Assembly: GCF_013205055.1 (NCBI RefSeq)
Contig: NZ_JABMLF010000003.1
Span: 372,001-436,000, forward strand
From: Rathayibacter sp. VKM Ac-2856
GTDB lineage: Bacteria > Actinomycetota > Actinomycetes > Actinomycetales > Microbacteriaceae
Reading direction: 5' to 3'
DNA length: 64,000 nt
Shown: in pieces, positions 36,535 to 45,166 of the stretch
Layout: each line of letters opens with the position of its first letter
Numbering within the stretch: the first letter of the stretch is position 1
Notes under the pieces: generated by a model
What the model saw: only the letters and a program-made list of their open reading frames with translations
Told to the model about the DNA's origin: nothing
The model's database searches: none
Made by a program: the position numbers and the translations under genes

Positions 36535-38262
36535 CTACTGGTAGGTGACCAGGTCGGGGAGGGGGGCGACCCGGGCCATCGTCTCGGCGGGGGTGAGCAT
36601 CGGCAGGTCCTCGTCGTAGAAGTTCTTCCAGCCCCAGGCGATGCCCTCGGGGGCGCCCTCGTGCAGGGCGTTCCAGGTGGCCTGCTTGTCGGGCTGGCCG
36701 CCCTGGCCGTCGACGTGGATGAGGAACTCGAGCTCGGGGCGGTCGCGGCGGATGCTCTCGCGGTCCTGCAGCATCGACAGCCGGAACTGGTGCAGCACGA
36801 ACATCTTCGGCGGCAGGCCCTCGCGCTGCACGAGGTCGGCGAGCCAGGTCGACACGCTGTCGACCTCGGCGGCCTCGACGCGGCCGATCTGCGCGAGCGG
36901 CACCTCGTCGGGTGCGAGCCGCCACTCCGGGTCGAGCGCGAGCCCGACGTTCGGCAGCCGCAGCAGCTCCTCGTAGGCCTGCGCCTGCCCGAGGAAGTCG
37001 GAGCGGCCCGGCTGCAGATCGAGCACGACGTACATGCCCGCCGCGGCCGCCGCGTCGATGTAGGGGCGGATGCCCGCCGGGTCGAGCTCGTTGGAGTAGT
37101 CGCCGTCGCCGCCGGCGCTGCCCGCCGCGACCGTGGTGATGATCTCGAGGCTCGGCACCACCTGCAGATCGGTGAGCGACCGGTACGGCTCGGCGACCGC
37201 GGCGGCCCGCGCGATCGTCGCGTCCAGGCCCTGCTCGCCGAGCACGCCGAGCACGGGCGCGCCGGGCGTCCCGTAGATCGCGACGTAGAGGTGGCCGCCG
37301 AACAGGCGCTGACCGCCGCCGGGCAGCTGCCAGCCGCTCGCGGCGGCGCGCACCGACCAGTCCGGCAGCGGCTGCGCGGCGAGCGCGGTGCCGAGCAGCA
37401 GGGTGCAGGAGGCGCTCGCGTAGGCGATCGCGGTGACCGCGTCGCCCGAGGCCAGCAGGTCGGTCACGCCGTCGGCGACGAGGGTCACCGGGACGCCGGC
37501 CGCGCGCGCGTTCGCGAGGGCGGCGACATCGGCGGCCTGCGCGAGGGCGGTCACGCCGGCGAGCAGCTCGGCTCGCGCGGGCAGCGCGCCGAACGGCGGC
37601 TCCGCGGGGGTGCCGGGAGCGACGGCGACGAGCGCGGCGGCGTCGAGGGCCGCGACCGCGACTCCGCTCGCCTCCTCGATCGAGGCGGCGTCCGCGGCGG
37701 CGGGCACGGTCTCGACGCCCGCGTGCTCCGCGACGGCGCCGACGGCGAGGATGCGCGTGGTGCCGAGGCGGGCCAGCTCGGCGTCGACCGGCGAGGCGGC
37801 GGCACTCGTCCCGGGCGAGGGGGATCCGGGCGCGGCGGACTCGGACGCGGCCGACTCGGGCGCGGCCGACGGGCTGGCGGACCCCGCACTCGAGGCCGGC
37901 GCGGACTCCACCAGCAGCGGCACGCCCCAGGCGATGCTCACCTGCGCGGCCAGCAGCACCGAGGCGGGCACGTCCTCCACCACGACGACCAGCGGGGCCG
38001 CGGTGAACAGCAGGCCGCTCGCGCTCGCGGCGTCCGCGGCGAGCGCCACCGGACCGGCGGGCGCGGCCGCCTGCGTGCGCGGCGCCTCCTGCGGATCGTC
38101 GTCCGAGCCGCCGGCGGGAGACGCGGAGTCGAAGGTGCAGGCGCTCAGCAGCGGCAGGACGGCCAGTCCGCCGAGGACGGCGCCCCGGCGGGACAGGCCT
38201 CGACGGGACAGGCCTCGTCGGGACGGCCGGTCGAACGGGACGGCGGGGAGTTCGGGGGGCAT
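36535..38262 (-). CDS. Large lipoprotein of unknown function
   Basis: A 575-residue lipoprotein; I do not recognise its family. The N-terminus has a tandem SRRGLSRRGLSRRG stretch that also looks like a twin-arginine motif, then lipobox LSAC (C42). An alanine/serine/proline-rich stretch (about 120-160) precedes segments such as LARLGTTRILAVGAV that recall cell-wall-binding repeats. The C-terminal 230 residues (VVPSLEIITT, YVVLDLQPGRSDF, VGLALDPEWRLAP, EFLIHVDGQG) read like strands of a barrel with acidic end residues, possibly glycosidase-like. ATG 38262 follows GAGAGG. It is not obviously part of an operon. Confidence 0.8.
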   Translation of the reverse strand: MPPELPAVPFDRPSRRGLSRRGLSRRGAVLGGLAVLPLLSACTFDSASPAGGSDDDPQEAPRTQAAAPAGPVALAADAASASGLLFTAAPLVVVVEDVPASVLLAAQVSIAWGVPLLVESAPASSAGSASPSAAPESAASESAAPGSPSPGTSAAASPVDAELARLGTTRILAVGAVAEHAGVETVPAAADAASIEEASGVAVAALDAAALVAVAPGTPAEPPFGALPARAELLAGVTALAQAADVAALANARAAGVPVTLVADGVTDLLASGDAVTAIAYASASCTLLLGTALAAQPLPDWSVRAAASGWQLPGGGQRLFGGHLYVAIYGTPGAPVLGVLGEQGLDATIARAAAVAEPYRSLTDLQVVPSLEIITTVAAGSAGGDGDYSNELDPAGIRPYIDAAAAAGMYVVLDLQPGRSDFLGQAQAYEELLRLPNVGLALDPEWRLAPDEVPLAQIGRVEAAEVDSVSTWLADLVQREGLPPKMFVLHQFRLSMLQDRESIRRDRPELEFLIHVDGQGGQPDKQATWNALHEGAPEGIAWGWKNFYDEDLPMLTPAETMARVAPLPDLVTYQ

Positions 38263-38362
38263 GCGCGGACCTCTCCTCTCGGAGCCGGCGGGCTCACTGG
38301 TGCGCGGTGGGTCTCGCTCCAGTGTCGCAGGCGCTGCCCCCCTCACGGGGACACCCGGGTCG

Positions 38363-39004
38363 TCAGACGGTGCGGGGCGCCTTCGCCAAGTTGGCCTCGA
38401 GCTCCTCGCGGTTCTGCCGCACCACGTAGGCGGGGCGGTCGCGCTCGACGCGCCAGGACTCGCTCAGCGGCGTGATCGCGACGGTGTCGAAGCCGAGGCG
38501 GTCGTAGAGGTCGGTGACGAAGTGAACGGCCTCGGGGTAGTCGCTCGACGTCGCGAGCGCGCGGCGGTCCTCGGTGCCGGCCGGGGTGCCGTCGGTCGTG
38601 ATGTCGGCGGCCATGATGTGGTTGAACGCCTTGACGACCTTCGAGTCCGGGAGGTGCTTCTGCAGCATCTCGCTCGTGGTCGTCTCGCCCTTGTCGAGCG
38701 CCTCGATGCGGCCGTCGCGCTCGAAGTAGTAGTTGTTGGTGTCGAGGACGATCTTGCCGGCGAGCGGCGCGACCGGGACCTCCTCGAGGTTCTTCAGCGG
38801 CACGGTCACGACCGCGACCTCGGCGGCCTCGGCCGCCTCCTGCGCCGTGGCGGCGCGCGCCTTCGGGCCGAGCTCCGCGATGAGGTCGGCGAGGGTCTCG
38901 GGACCGCGCGAGTTGGCGATCACGACCTCGTCGCCCTGGGCGAGGACCGCGCGTGCGACCTGGCTGCCGATGTTGCCTGCTCCGATGATTCCGTAAGTGG
39001 TCAT
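38363..39004 (-). CDS. NADP(H)/F420-type dinucleotide-binding oxidoreductase
   Basis: A 213-residue protein with an N-terminal Rossmann fold, GIIGAGNIGSQVA, and the segments VVIANSRGPETL and LDTNNYY typical of the F420-dependent NADP reductase / coenzyme-binding family. The substrate is unknown. I chose the start at 39004 from the Rossmann motif position; there is no strong ribosome binding site, and the longer frame to 39073 is possible. It is divergent from the CE7 esterase gene. Confidence 0.85.
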   Translation of the reverse strand: MTTYGIIGAGNIGSQVARAVLAQGDEVVIANSRGPETLADLIAELGPKARAATAQEAAEAAEVAVVTVPLKNLEEVPVAPLAGKIVLDTNNYYFERDGRIEALDKGETTTSEMLQKHLPDSKVVKAFNHIMAADITTDGTPAGTEDRRALATSSDYPEAVHFVTDLYDRLGFDTVAITPLSESWRVERDRPAYVVRQNREELEANLAKAPRTV

Positions 39005-39135
39005 GGGGACGACAACGCCCGCGGAGGGGAGGAATTCCGTCCGGCGGAGGACTCCCACGCCGCATCCAGGCACCGCGGACGCGTGCCGCCGCGATAGGTT
39101 CGAGCGTCCGCTGACGAACGACCCCGGAGACCGCG

Positions 39136-40119
39136 ATGCCGCAGTTCGACCTCCCGCTCGAGCTCCTCGAGCAGTACACCCCCGAGCTGCCGGAGCCCGA
39201 GGGCTTCGCCGCGTTCTGGCGCGAGACCGTCGCCGAGGCGCGCGCCCTCGCGACCGAGCCGGTCTTCGAGCCGGTCGACGCGGGCTTCCCGCTCCTGGAG
39301 ACCTTCGACGTCACCTTCTCCGGCTTCGGCGGCCACCCGATCCGCGGCTGGCTGATCCTCCCCCGCGGCGCCGAGGGCCCCCTCCCCGCCCTGGTCACCT
39401 ACATCGGCTACGGCGGCGGCCGCGGCCTGCTCGACGAGTGGACCGGGATGAGCGCCGCCGGCTACGCGCACCTGGTGATGGACACCCGCGGCCAGGGCTC
39501 CGGCCACCGCGGCGGCGTCACCGCCGACCCGGTCGGCAGCGGCCCGCACGTCAACGGCTTCATGACCCAGGGCATCGAGTCGCCCGAGACCCACTTCTAC
39601 CGCCGCGTCTTCACCGACGCCGTCCGCGCGCTCGACGTGCTGCGGGCGCACCCCGCCGTCGACCCCGCGCGCGTCGCGATCTCGGGCGGCAGCCAGGGCG
39701 GCGGCATCTGCCTCGGCGTCGCCGGGATCCTCGGCCTGCTCGGCGAGTCCGCGTCGGCGCGCGCCGCGATCATCGACGTGCCGTTCCTCAGCCACATCCG
39801 CCACGCCGTCCGGATCGTCGAGACGAATCCCTACGCCGAGATCACGCAGTACCTGCGCACCCACCGCGGCGCCGAGTCCTTCGTCTTCGACACGCTCTCC
39901 TACTTCGACGGCACCTCGTTCGCCCCGCACGCGGACATCCCGGCGATGTTCTCGGTGGGCCTGCTCGACGACATCTGCCCGCCGTCCACCGTCTACGCCA
40001 CCTACAACCGCTACGCGGGGCCGCGCGAGATGCGCGTCTACCCCTGGAACGGCCACGAGGGCGGCGGCACGTTCCAGCTGCGCGAGCACGTCCGCTTCCT
40101 CGCCCGCGAGCTCGCGTAG
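39136..40119 (+). CDS. CE7 acetylxylan esterase / cephalosporin-C deacetylase
   Basis: A 327-residue alpha/beta hydrolase of normal CE7 length, without signal peptide. The triad fits S186 (SGGSQGG), D278 (GLLDDICPPST) and H307 (NGHEGG); the family motif DTRGQGSG is present. It would remove acetyl groups from imported xylo- or pectic oligosaccharides. GGAGA lies before ATG 39136. It fits the plant-polysaccharide theme although outside the operator-marked region. Confidence 0.93.
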   Translation: MPQFDLPLELLEQYTPELPEPEGFAAFWRETVAEARALATEPVFEPVDAGFPLLETFDVTFSGFGGHPIRGWLILPRGAEGPLPALVTYIGYGGGRGLLDEWTGMSAAGYAHLVMDTRGQGSGHRGGVTADPVGSGPHVNGFMTQGIESPETHFYRRVFTDAVRALDVLRAHPAVDPARVAISGGSQGGGICLGVAGILGLLGESASARAAIIDVPFLSHIRHAVRIVETNPYAEITQYLRTHRGAESFVFDTLSYFDGTSFAPHADIPAMFSVGLLDDICPPSTVYATYNRYAGPREMRVYPWNGHEGGGTFQLREHVRFLARELA

Positions 40120-40148
40120 GGGCGGACGCAGGGCGGGCGGGACGCCGC

Positions 40149-40178
40149 TGTTTCGGGTTGTCGCCCTAACCCGAAACA
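40149..40178. terminator. Hairpin after the CE7 esterase gene
   Basis: TGTTTCGGGTT (40149-40159) pairs perfectly with AACCCGAAACA (40168-40178) over an 8-base loop, 30 bases after the stop. A further partial copy (GATTCGGGTTG) follows near 40190. It is less GC-rich than other stems here and is a plausible terminator. Confidence 0.6.
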
Positions 40179-40286
40179 ACGAGCACGCTGATTCGGGTTG
40201 CCGAGGCGCGGCCGACGGGCGTCGCTTTGTGACGTCGTGCGACGACAGCGGTGCCGGATCCCGGCTCGACTGGGCACGATCGAGGG

Positions 40287-41663
40287 ATGACTCGTCAGAT
40301 CCGCTTCAACGCCTTCGACATGAACTGCGTCGCCCACCAGTCCTCGGGCATGTGGCGCCACCCCCAGGACCAGTCCTGGCGCTACAAGGACCTCTCCTAC
40401 TGGACCGATCTGGCGAAGCTGCTCGAGCGGGGCACCTTCGACGGCATCTTCATCGCGGATGTGCTGGGCACCTACGACGTCTACGGCGGCTCGAACGAGG
40501 CGGCGATCCGCCACGGCGCGCAGGTCCCCGTCAACGACCCGATCCTGCTCGTCTCGGCGATGGCCGCCGCGACCGAGCACCTCGGCTTCGGCATCACGGC
40601 CGGCACCGCCTACGAGCACCCGTACCCGTTCGCGCGGCGCATGTCGACGCTCGACCACCTGACCAAGGGCCGGGTCGGCTGGAACGTCGTCACCGGCTAC
40701 CTCCCCAGCGCCGCCCGCAACATGGGCCACGAGGACCAGCTCGAGCACGACGACCGCTACGACGTCGCCGACGAGTACCTCGAGGTGCTCTACAAGCTGT
40801 GGGAGGGGTCGTGGGAGGACGACGCCGTGATCCGCGACCGCGAGTCCGGCGTGTTCACCGACCCGGCGAAGGTGCACGAGATCGGTCACCGCGGCAAGAA
40901 CTTCACCGTCCCCGGCATCCACCTCTCCGAGCCGTCGGTGCAGCGCACCCCGGTGATCTACCAGGCGGGAGCGTCGCCGCGCGGGATCCGCTTCGCCGCG
41001 GGCAACGCGGAGGCGATCTTCGTCGCGTCCTCGACCAAGGCGGGCCTGAAGGCCACCGTCTCGCGGATCCGCGACGCGCTCGAGGCGGCCGGCCGCGACC
41101 GCCACTCCGCCAAGATCTACACGCTGCTGACGATCATCACGGCCGAGACCAGCGAGGCCGCGCACGCCAAGCACCAGGACTACCTCTCCTACGCGAGCGA
41201 GGAGGGCGCGCTCGTCTTCATGTCGGGCTGGATGGGCATCGACCTGTCGCAGTACGACCTCGACGAGCCGATCGGCAACGTGAAGAGCAACGCCATCCAG
41301 TCGACCGTCGCCAACTTCCAGGAGGCGAACGAGGACGGCAGCGAGTGGAAGGTCCGCGACATCGCGAAGCTCGGCGCGATCGGCGGGCTCGGCCCGTTCG
41401 TCGTCGGCTCGCCCTCCGAGGTGGCCGACCACCTGCAGGAGTGGGTCGAGGACACCGACGTCGACGGCTTCAACCTCGCCTACGCGATCACGCCGGGGAC
41501 CTTCGAGGACGTCGTCGAGTTCATCGTGCCGGAGCTGCGCCGCCGCGGCGCCTACCCGGACGAGTACGTCGAGGGCAGCCTCCGCCAGAAGCTGCACGGC
41601 CGTGGCGACCGCCTGCCCGAGGAGCACCTGGGCGCCGGCTTCCGCCACCGCGCGGAGGCGTGA
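40287..41663 (+). CDS. FMN-dependent monooxygenase (NtaA/SnaA/DszA family)
   Basis: A 458-residue luciferase-like barrel enzyme. Typical segments are YWTDLAKLLERGTFDGIFIADVLGTYDVYGG, GFGITAGTAYEHPYPFARRMSTLDHLTKGRVGWNVVTGYL and PVIYQAGASPRGIRFAA. Family members use reduced FMN from a separate reductase to oxidise nitrilotriacetate, sulfur heterocycles or similar compounds. The substrate is unknown and no reductase is adjacent. ATG 40287 is chosen by family alignment; GAGGG lies very close to it. Confidence 0.9.
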   Translation: MTRQIRFNAFDMNCVAHQSSGMWRHPQDQSWRYKDLSYWTDLAKLLERGTFDGIFIADVLGTYDVYGGSNEAAIRHGAQVPVNDPILLVSAMAAATEHLGFGITAGTAYEHPYPFARRMSTLDHLTKGRVGWNVVTGYLPSAARNMGHEDQLEHDDRYDVADEYLEVLYKLWEGSWEDDAVIRDRESGVFTDPAKVHEIGHRGKNFTVPGIHLSEPSVQRTPVIYQAGASPRGIRFAAGNAEAIFVASSTKAGLKATVSRIRDALEAAGRDRHSAKIYTLLTIITAETSEAAHAKHQDYLSYASEEGALVFMSGWMGIDLSQYDLDEPIGNVKSNAIQSTVANFQEANEDGSEWKVRDIAKLGAIGGLGPFVVGSPSEVADHLQEWVEDTDVDGFNLAYAITPGTFEDVVEFIVPELRRRGAYPDEYVEGSLRQKLHGRGDRLPEEHLGAGFRHRAEA

Positions 41664-41676
41664 CGGGCGGGTCCCT

Positions 41677-41827
41677 CGACCGGCATGCACGGTGGGTGGG
41701 TCTCGATACGCCCCTCCGGGGCTACTCGACCAGCATGAACGGGGCGGCGACGCCTGCTGATCGGGCAGCCCGCGCAGCGGTCGACCCATGCTGATCGAGT
41801 AGGCCGCGCAGCGGGCGTATCGAGATC
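41677..41827. repeat. Dispersed hairpin repeats, cluster 7
   Basis: Two units face each other, with cores GCCCC-tcc-GGGGC and GCCGC-gca-GCGGGC, joined by degenerate copies. A further degenerate unit is at about 42008-42052. They fill the gap between the convergent monooxygenase and OsmC genes. Confidence 0.82.
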
Positions 41828-41828
41828 C

Positions 41829-41983
41829 GCGCACAACCTCAGCTGAGAGCACCCGCCCTCCCCCGACGGAGGAGGGACCCCCTTCTCCGCTGACGTTGTG
41901 CGCGGCACCGGCGGCAGAACATCAGCCGGAAGGGCTTCTCATCCGCGATGGGCGATGAGAAGGGCTCCGGGCTGATGTTCTGC
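41829..41983. repeat. Two adjacent ACAACATCAGCTGAGA-family hairpins
   Basis: The first (41829-41904) has GCGCACAACCTCAGCTGAGA facing TCTCCGCTGACGTTGTGCGC. The second (41914-41983) has GCAGAACATCAGCC facing GGCTGATGTTCTGC, with an inner CTTCTCATC / GATGAGAAG stem. Further copies lie at 45691 and 63819. Confidence 0.85.
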
Positions 41984-42114
41984 ATCCGCTCGGCCGACGG
42001 CGCCCCTGCTGAGCGAGGAGGCCGCGCAGCGGGCGCATCGAGACCCGCGGTGCAGACACGGAAGCACCCCGCCGCAGTGCGCGACGGGGTGCTCCTGTGC
42101 GTGTGCGAGGAGGC

Positions 42115-42555
42115 TCAGCCCTCGAAGGTGGCGTCGAGGGTGATCTCGACTCCGGTGAGCGCCTTGCTGACGGGGCAGGTGTTCTTGGCGTCCTCGGCGG
42201 CCTTGAGGAAGGCGGCCTCGTCGATGCCGGAGACCTCACCGCTGACGACGAGGGCGATCTTGGTCAGCTTGAAGCCGCCGGCCGAGTCCGGGCCGAGCGA
42301 GACGTCGGCGCGGACGTCGAGGGCCTCGACCGTGCCGCCGGCCTCGCCCAGGACGGCCGAGAACTGCATGGCGTAGCAGGCGGAGTGCGCGGCGCCGAGG
42401 AGCTCCTCGGGGCTGGTCGATCCGTTCGCGTCGTCGGCGGCGCGCTTGGGGAACGAGACGTCGTAGGTGCCGAGCTTCGAGCTCGAGAGCTCGACCTGGC
42501 CCTCGCCGGTCTCGAGCGAGCCGTTCCAGGCGGTGCGTGCAGAACGAGTGGGCAT
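42115..42555 (-). CDS. OsmC/Ohr-family peroxiredoxin
   Basis: A 146-residue thiol peroxidase. The two catalytic cysteines are C60 (HSACYAMQF) and C127 (KNTCPVSKAL), and TSPEELLGAAHSAC matches the OsmC subgroup. It detoxifies organic and fatty-acid hydroperoxides in the cytoplasm, using dithiol reductants. The start has AAGGAGG at good spacing. Two similar palindromic sites lie upstream and probably bind a stress regulator. Confidence 0.94.
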   Translation of the reverse strand: MPTRSARTAWNGSLETGEGQVELSSSKLGTYDVSFPKRAADDANGSTSPEELLGAAHSACYAMQFSAVLGEAGGTVEALDVRADVSLGPDSAGGFKLTKIALVVSGEVSGIDEAAFLKAAEDAKNTCPVSKALTGVEITLDATFEG

Positions 42556-42584
42556 GGTTCCTCCTTCGGGGCGGGGAGCGCCTG

Positions 42585-42637
42585 CGGAACCGGCGTTCTC
42601 CCTGGGATTCCGAGCCTAGGGGAACGCTCGTTCTCCT
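42585..42637 (-). promoter_or_regulatory. Duplicated palindromic operator upstream of osmC
   Basis: Read on the minus strand, GGAGAACGAGCGTTCC and GGAGAACGCCGGTTCC differ only in the three central bases. Their GAACnnnnGTTC cores lie at 42623-42634 and 42587-42598, 36 bp centre to centre. This core fits the Gram-positive LexA box; an oxidative-stress repressor with the same half-site is equally possible. Confidence 0.6.
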
Positions 42638-42646
42638 GCAATGCAC

Positions 42647-42685
42647 CGACGCCCCACGTCGCCTGGGAAGGCGCCTGGCGTCGGG
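42647..42685. terminator. Hairpin after the guanidinium exporter gene
   Basis: CCGACGCC (42647-42654) pairs with GGCGTCGG (42678-42685), with further GC pairing inside. It lies just past the exporter stop codon and upstream of the OsmC control region. Confidence 0.6.
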
Positions 42686-42704
42686 TCCGCGGACGGGTCG
42701 TCGC

Positions 42705-43019
42705 TCAGTGCAGCAGCTTCAGCCCGATCACGCAGCCGACGATCCCGAGGACCAGCAGCGTGCGCACCAGCGAGAAGCCCTCGCCGCCGAAGAACATGCC
42801 GTAGAGCACGGTCAGCGAGGCACCGATCCCGACCCAGACCGCGTACGCGGTGCCGGTGGGAAGGTCGCGCATCGCGTAGGCGAGGCCGGACAGGCTGGCG
42901 ACGACTCCGACGCCGAAGACCACCGTCGGCCAGAGCCGGGTGAACCCCTCGGACTTGCCGAGGGCGGTGGCCCACACGGCCTCGAGCACACCGGAGACGA
43001 TCAGGACGATCCAGGACAC
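42705..43019 (-). CDS. sugE: Guanidinium exporter of the SMR family (SugE/Gdx)
   Basis: A 104-residue four-helix transporter. The membrane-embedded proton/guanidinium-binding glutamate is E13 (SGVLEAVWATALGKSEGF), and the SugE/Gdx-type signature follows it. Gdx proteins export guanidinium as dual-topology dimers in exchange for protons. The start is GTG 43019 with GGAGGAG upstream. A guanidine-III riboswitch sits immediately before the ribosome binding site, which confirms guanidinium rather than quaternary drugs as the natural substrate. Confidence 0.95.
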   Translation of the reverse strand: MSWIVLIVSGVLEAVWATALGKSEGFTRLWPTVVFGVGVVASLSGLAYAMRDLPTGTAYAVWVGIGASLTVLYGMFFGGEGFSLVRTLLVLGIVGCVIGLKLLH

Positions 43020-43077
43020 GACGACTCACTCCTCCGAGTCAGTCTTGTCGCTCTCCGGGTACTGCTCCCTCGTCCGG
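43020..43077 (-). promoter_or_regulatory. Guanidine-III (ykkC-III) riboswitch
   Basis: On the minus strand, CCGGACGAGG, GUACCCGG and GACAAGAC occur in the order and spacing of the guanidine-III consensus. CCGG pairs with the CCGG of GUACCCGG, and GAGCAGU pairs with ACUGACUC (one bulged A) to form the pseudoknot. The last arm GACUC can instead pair with GAGUC at 43027-43023, placing the GGAGGA ribosome binding site in a hairpin loop. Ligand binding would favour the pseudoknot and free the site, so it should be an ON switch acting on translation. Confidence 0.92.
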
Positions 43078-43144
43078 TCGCCGTCATCGGCTCCGCCAGC
43101 CTGCCACCGGGCCCTGGGCAGGCCCTGGGCAGCGCGCGGCCCGC

Positions 43145-43501
43145 TCAGCCTCGCCGGTCGGGGAGGCGGTCGCCCTGCCGCGGCGCGTCGAGCCCGTGCG
43201 GCGCCGGATCGGCCGGCGCCGCGGCCGTCTGCGGGCCGACCCGCGACCCCGACGACGACTGCGACGTCTCCGGCAGCTCCTCGGCGACCGTGCCCGCGGG
43301 CTCGGCGCCGCCGCGCAGCTGCTCGAGGCGCGAGCGGACGATCGTCGTGATCGGCAGGCGGTCGCCGTGCGCCTCCTCGTAGGCGAGGAGCGTGGTCAGC
43401 GCGTCCTCGTCGAGCGGGCGGATCCGCTCGGCGAGCGTGCCGAGCGGGATGTCGTTCCAGTCGGGCAGCGGCAGGTCCTCGCGGGAGGGTGTGGTCGACA
43501 T
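43145..43501 (-). CDS. Conserved small protein of unknown function
   Basis: A 118-residue hydrophilic protein. The first 65 residues (LPDWNDIPLGTLAERIRPLDEDALTTLLAYEEAHGDRLPITTIVRSRLEQL, in pieces) look like a small helical domain seen in many actinobacteria. The rest is a disordered tail rich in proline, serine and arginine. AAGGAGAG precedes the start. It lies 52 bases after the APC permease gene in the same direction and may be co-transcribed with it. Its function is unknown. Confidence 0.75.
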   Translation of the reverse strand: MSTTPSREDLPLPDWNDIPLGTLAERIRPLDEDALTTLLAYEEAHGDRLPITTIVRSRLEQLRGGAEPAGTVAEELPETSQSSSGSRVGPQTAAAPADPAPHGLDAPRQGDRLPDRRG

Positions 43502-43553
43502 GGTCTCTCCTTTCGACAGGGGTGGATGGTGGGGTCAGGGGTGGGTGGTGGAG

Positions 43554-44867
43554 TCAGGCGTCCGTGCGGGCGCTCCGGCGGCGGGTGATCAGGTGCAGCA
43601 GCACGCCGACGACGAGCAGCACCGCGCTGGAGAGCCAGACCACCGGCTCCTGCTGGCTGAGCAGGAGCAGGCACGAGGCGACCCCGAGCACCGGGATCGC
43701 GGTCCAGATGCGGAAGTGCTCGTGCTCGACCCGGTCGCGCCGCAGCACGAGGACCGACACGTTCGTGCTGATGAACACCAGCAGCAGGAGCAGCACCACG
43801 GTCTGCGCGAGGGTCGCGAGATCGCCGATCAGGGTCAGCAGCGCGGCGGCGACGGTCGTCACGACGATCGCGACCCACGGCGTGCGGCGCTTCGGCAGCA
43901 CGCGGCCGAGCACGCCCGGCAGCAGCCCCTCCTTCGCCATGCCGTAGGTGACGCGGCTGGCCATGATCATCGTGAGCAGGGCGCCGTTCGCCACCGCGAT
44001 CAGGGCGATGACGCTGAACAGGCCCGCCGGCACTCCGACGCCGCTCGCGGTCACGACGTCGAGCAGCGGCGCGGACGAGTCGGCGAGGTCGTCGGCGGGC
44101 ACCGCGATCGAGCTGGCGAGCCCGACCAGCAGGTAGACGCCGCCGGCCGTGAGCAGCGCGCCGAAGAGCGCCCGCGGGTAGATCCGGCTCGGGTCGCGCA
44201 GCTCCTCGGCGATGTTCGCCGAGGTCTCGAAGCCGACGAAGGAGTAGTAGGCGATGATCGCGGCGCCGAGCACCGCGAGCACGGGTGCCTGCTCCGAGCT
44301 CAGCTCGACCGTGCGGCCGAGGTCGCCGCCGCCGCCCGCGATCATCAGCGCGACGCAGACGATGACGATCAGCAGGCCGCCGACCTCGATCACGGTCATC
44401 ACCGTGTTGCTCAGCAGCGACTCCGCCACCCCGCGGGCGTTGAGGCACGCGACGAGCACCAGGAACACGATCGCCGTCGGCACCGCGGGCACGTCGAGGA
44501 AGGTGCCGAGGTAGTCGCCGGCGAAGGCGAGCGACAGGCCGGCGGCGCTGGTGACCCCGGCCGCGAGCATCGCGAAGCCGACCAGGAACGAGACGATCGG
44601 CCGCTTGAACGCCCGCTGGGCGAAGACGGCGGCGCCGCCCGCCTTCGGATACTTGGTGACCAGCTCGGCGTAGGAGCCGGCGGTCAGCAGGGCCAGGCCG
44701 AGGGCGAGCAGCAGCGGCATCCAGACCGCGCCGCCGACCTCCGCCGACAGGGTGCCCATCAGGGCGTAGATCCCGGCGCCGAGCACGTCGCCGAGGATGA
44801 AGAAGTAGAGCAGCGGTCCGGTGATGCGGCGCCGGAGCGACGTCCCCTTCTTCTCGGTGGTCGTCAC
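43554..44867 (-). CDS. APC-family amino acid permease
   Basis: A 437-residue secondary transporter with about twelve helices. The first helix has the unwound GDVLGAGIYALMG motif that binds substrate in this superfamily, and helix 6 has YYSFVGFETSANIAEEL. It starts at GTG 44867, overlapping the stop of the small upstream gene by four bases. The longer frame to 45554 only passes through neighbouring genes. The transported amino acid is not predictable. Confidence 0.9.
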   Translation of the reverse strand: MTTTEKKGTSLRRRITGPLLYFFILGDVLGAGIYALMGTLSAEVGGAVWMPLLLALGLALLTAGSYAELVTKYPKAGGAAVFAQRAFKRPIVSFLVGFAMLAAGVTSAAGLSLAFAGDYLGTFLDVPAVPTAIVFLVLVACLNARGVAESLLSNTVMTVIEVGGLLIVIVCVALMIAGGGGDLGRTVELSSEQAPVLAVLGAAIIAYYSFVGFETSANIAEELRDPSRIYPRALFGALLTAGGVYLLVGLASSIAVPADDLADSSAPLLDVVTASGVGVPAGLFSVIALIAVANGALLTMIMASRVTYGMAKEGLLPGVLGRVLPKRRTPWVAIVVTTVAAALLTLIGDLATLAQTVVLLLLLVFISTNVSVLVLRRDRVEHEHFRIWTAIPVLGVASCLLLLSQQEPVVWLSSAVLLVVGVLLHLITRRRSARTDA

Positions 44868-45052
44868 GCGAGCACCCGGTGCCCGCCGCCGCGCTGCTGC
44901 GCCATCTCGGCGCCGACGCTCTCGGCCTCCTCGCGGGACTCGTGGCGGGTCAGCGGAACGGCCGCGCCCGCGATCCGGTTGCCCCAGCCGTCGCCGTCGG
45001 CGTAGGTCTCGATGGCGGCGATGCCGTGGTCTGTGGTGCAGTGCTGGCCCAA
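44864..45052 (-). CDS. Small DUF2188-like protein
   Basis: A 62-residue protein. The pattern ETYADGDGWGNRI, then LTRHESREEAESVGAEMAQQRGGGHRVL resembles the DUF2188 fold (a strand pair, a helix with EEAxxxG, and a final basic strand). It starts at TTG 45052 with GGAGACGG upstream, so the start is uncertain. Its stop overlaps the APC permease start (GTGA), showing translational coupling. Function unknown. Confidence 0.65.
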   Translation of the reverse strand: MGQHCTTDHGIAAIETYADGDGWGNRIAGAAVPLTRHESREEAESVGAEMAQQRGGGHRVLA

Positions 45053-45166
45053 GGCCGTCTCCGTCTCCCCCGGGCCTCTCGGAACCGCCCGGACAGACCA
45101 GACAACCCCGCGCTCCCGCGTCGGCCACAGGGGGTTGACGGCCCCGCGCGGCGAGGGAGAGGCGGG

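Noticed and set aside
45053-45166. Possible small gene between the SRPBCC and DUF2188-like genes
   Set aside because: No start codon with a ribosome binding site and no coding pattern; it is most likely the promoter of the DUF2188-like/APC operon.
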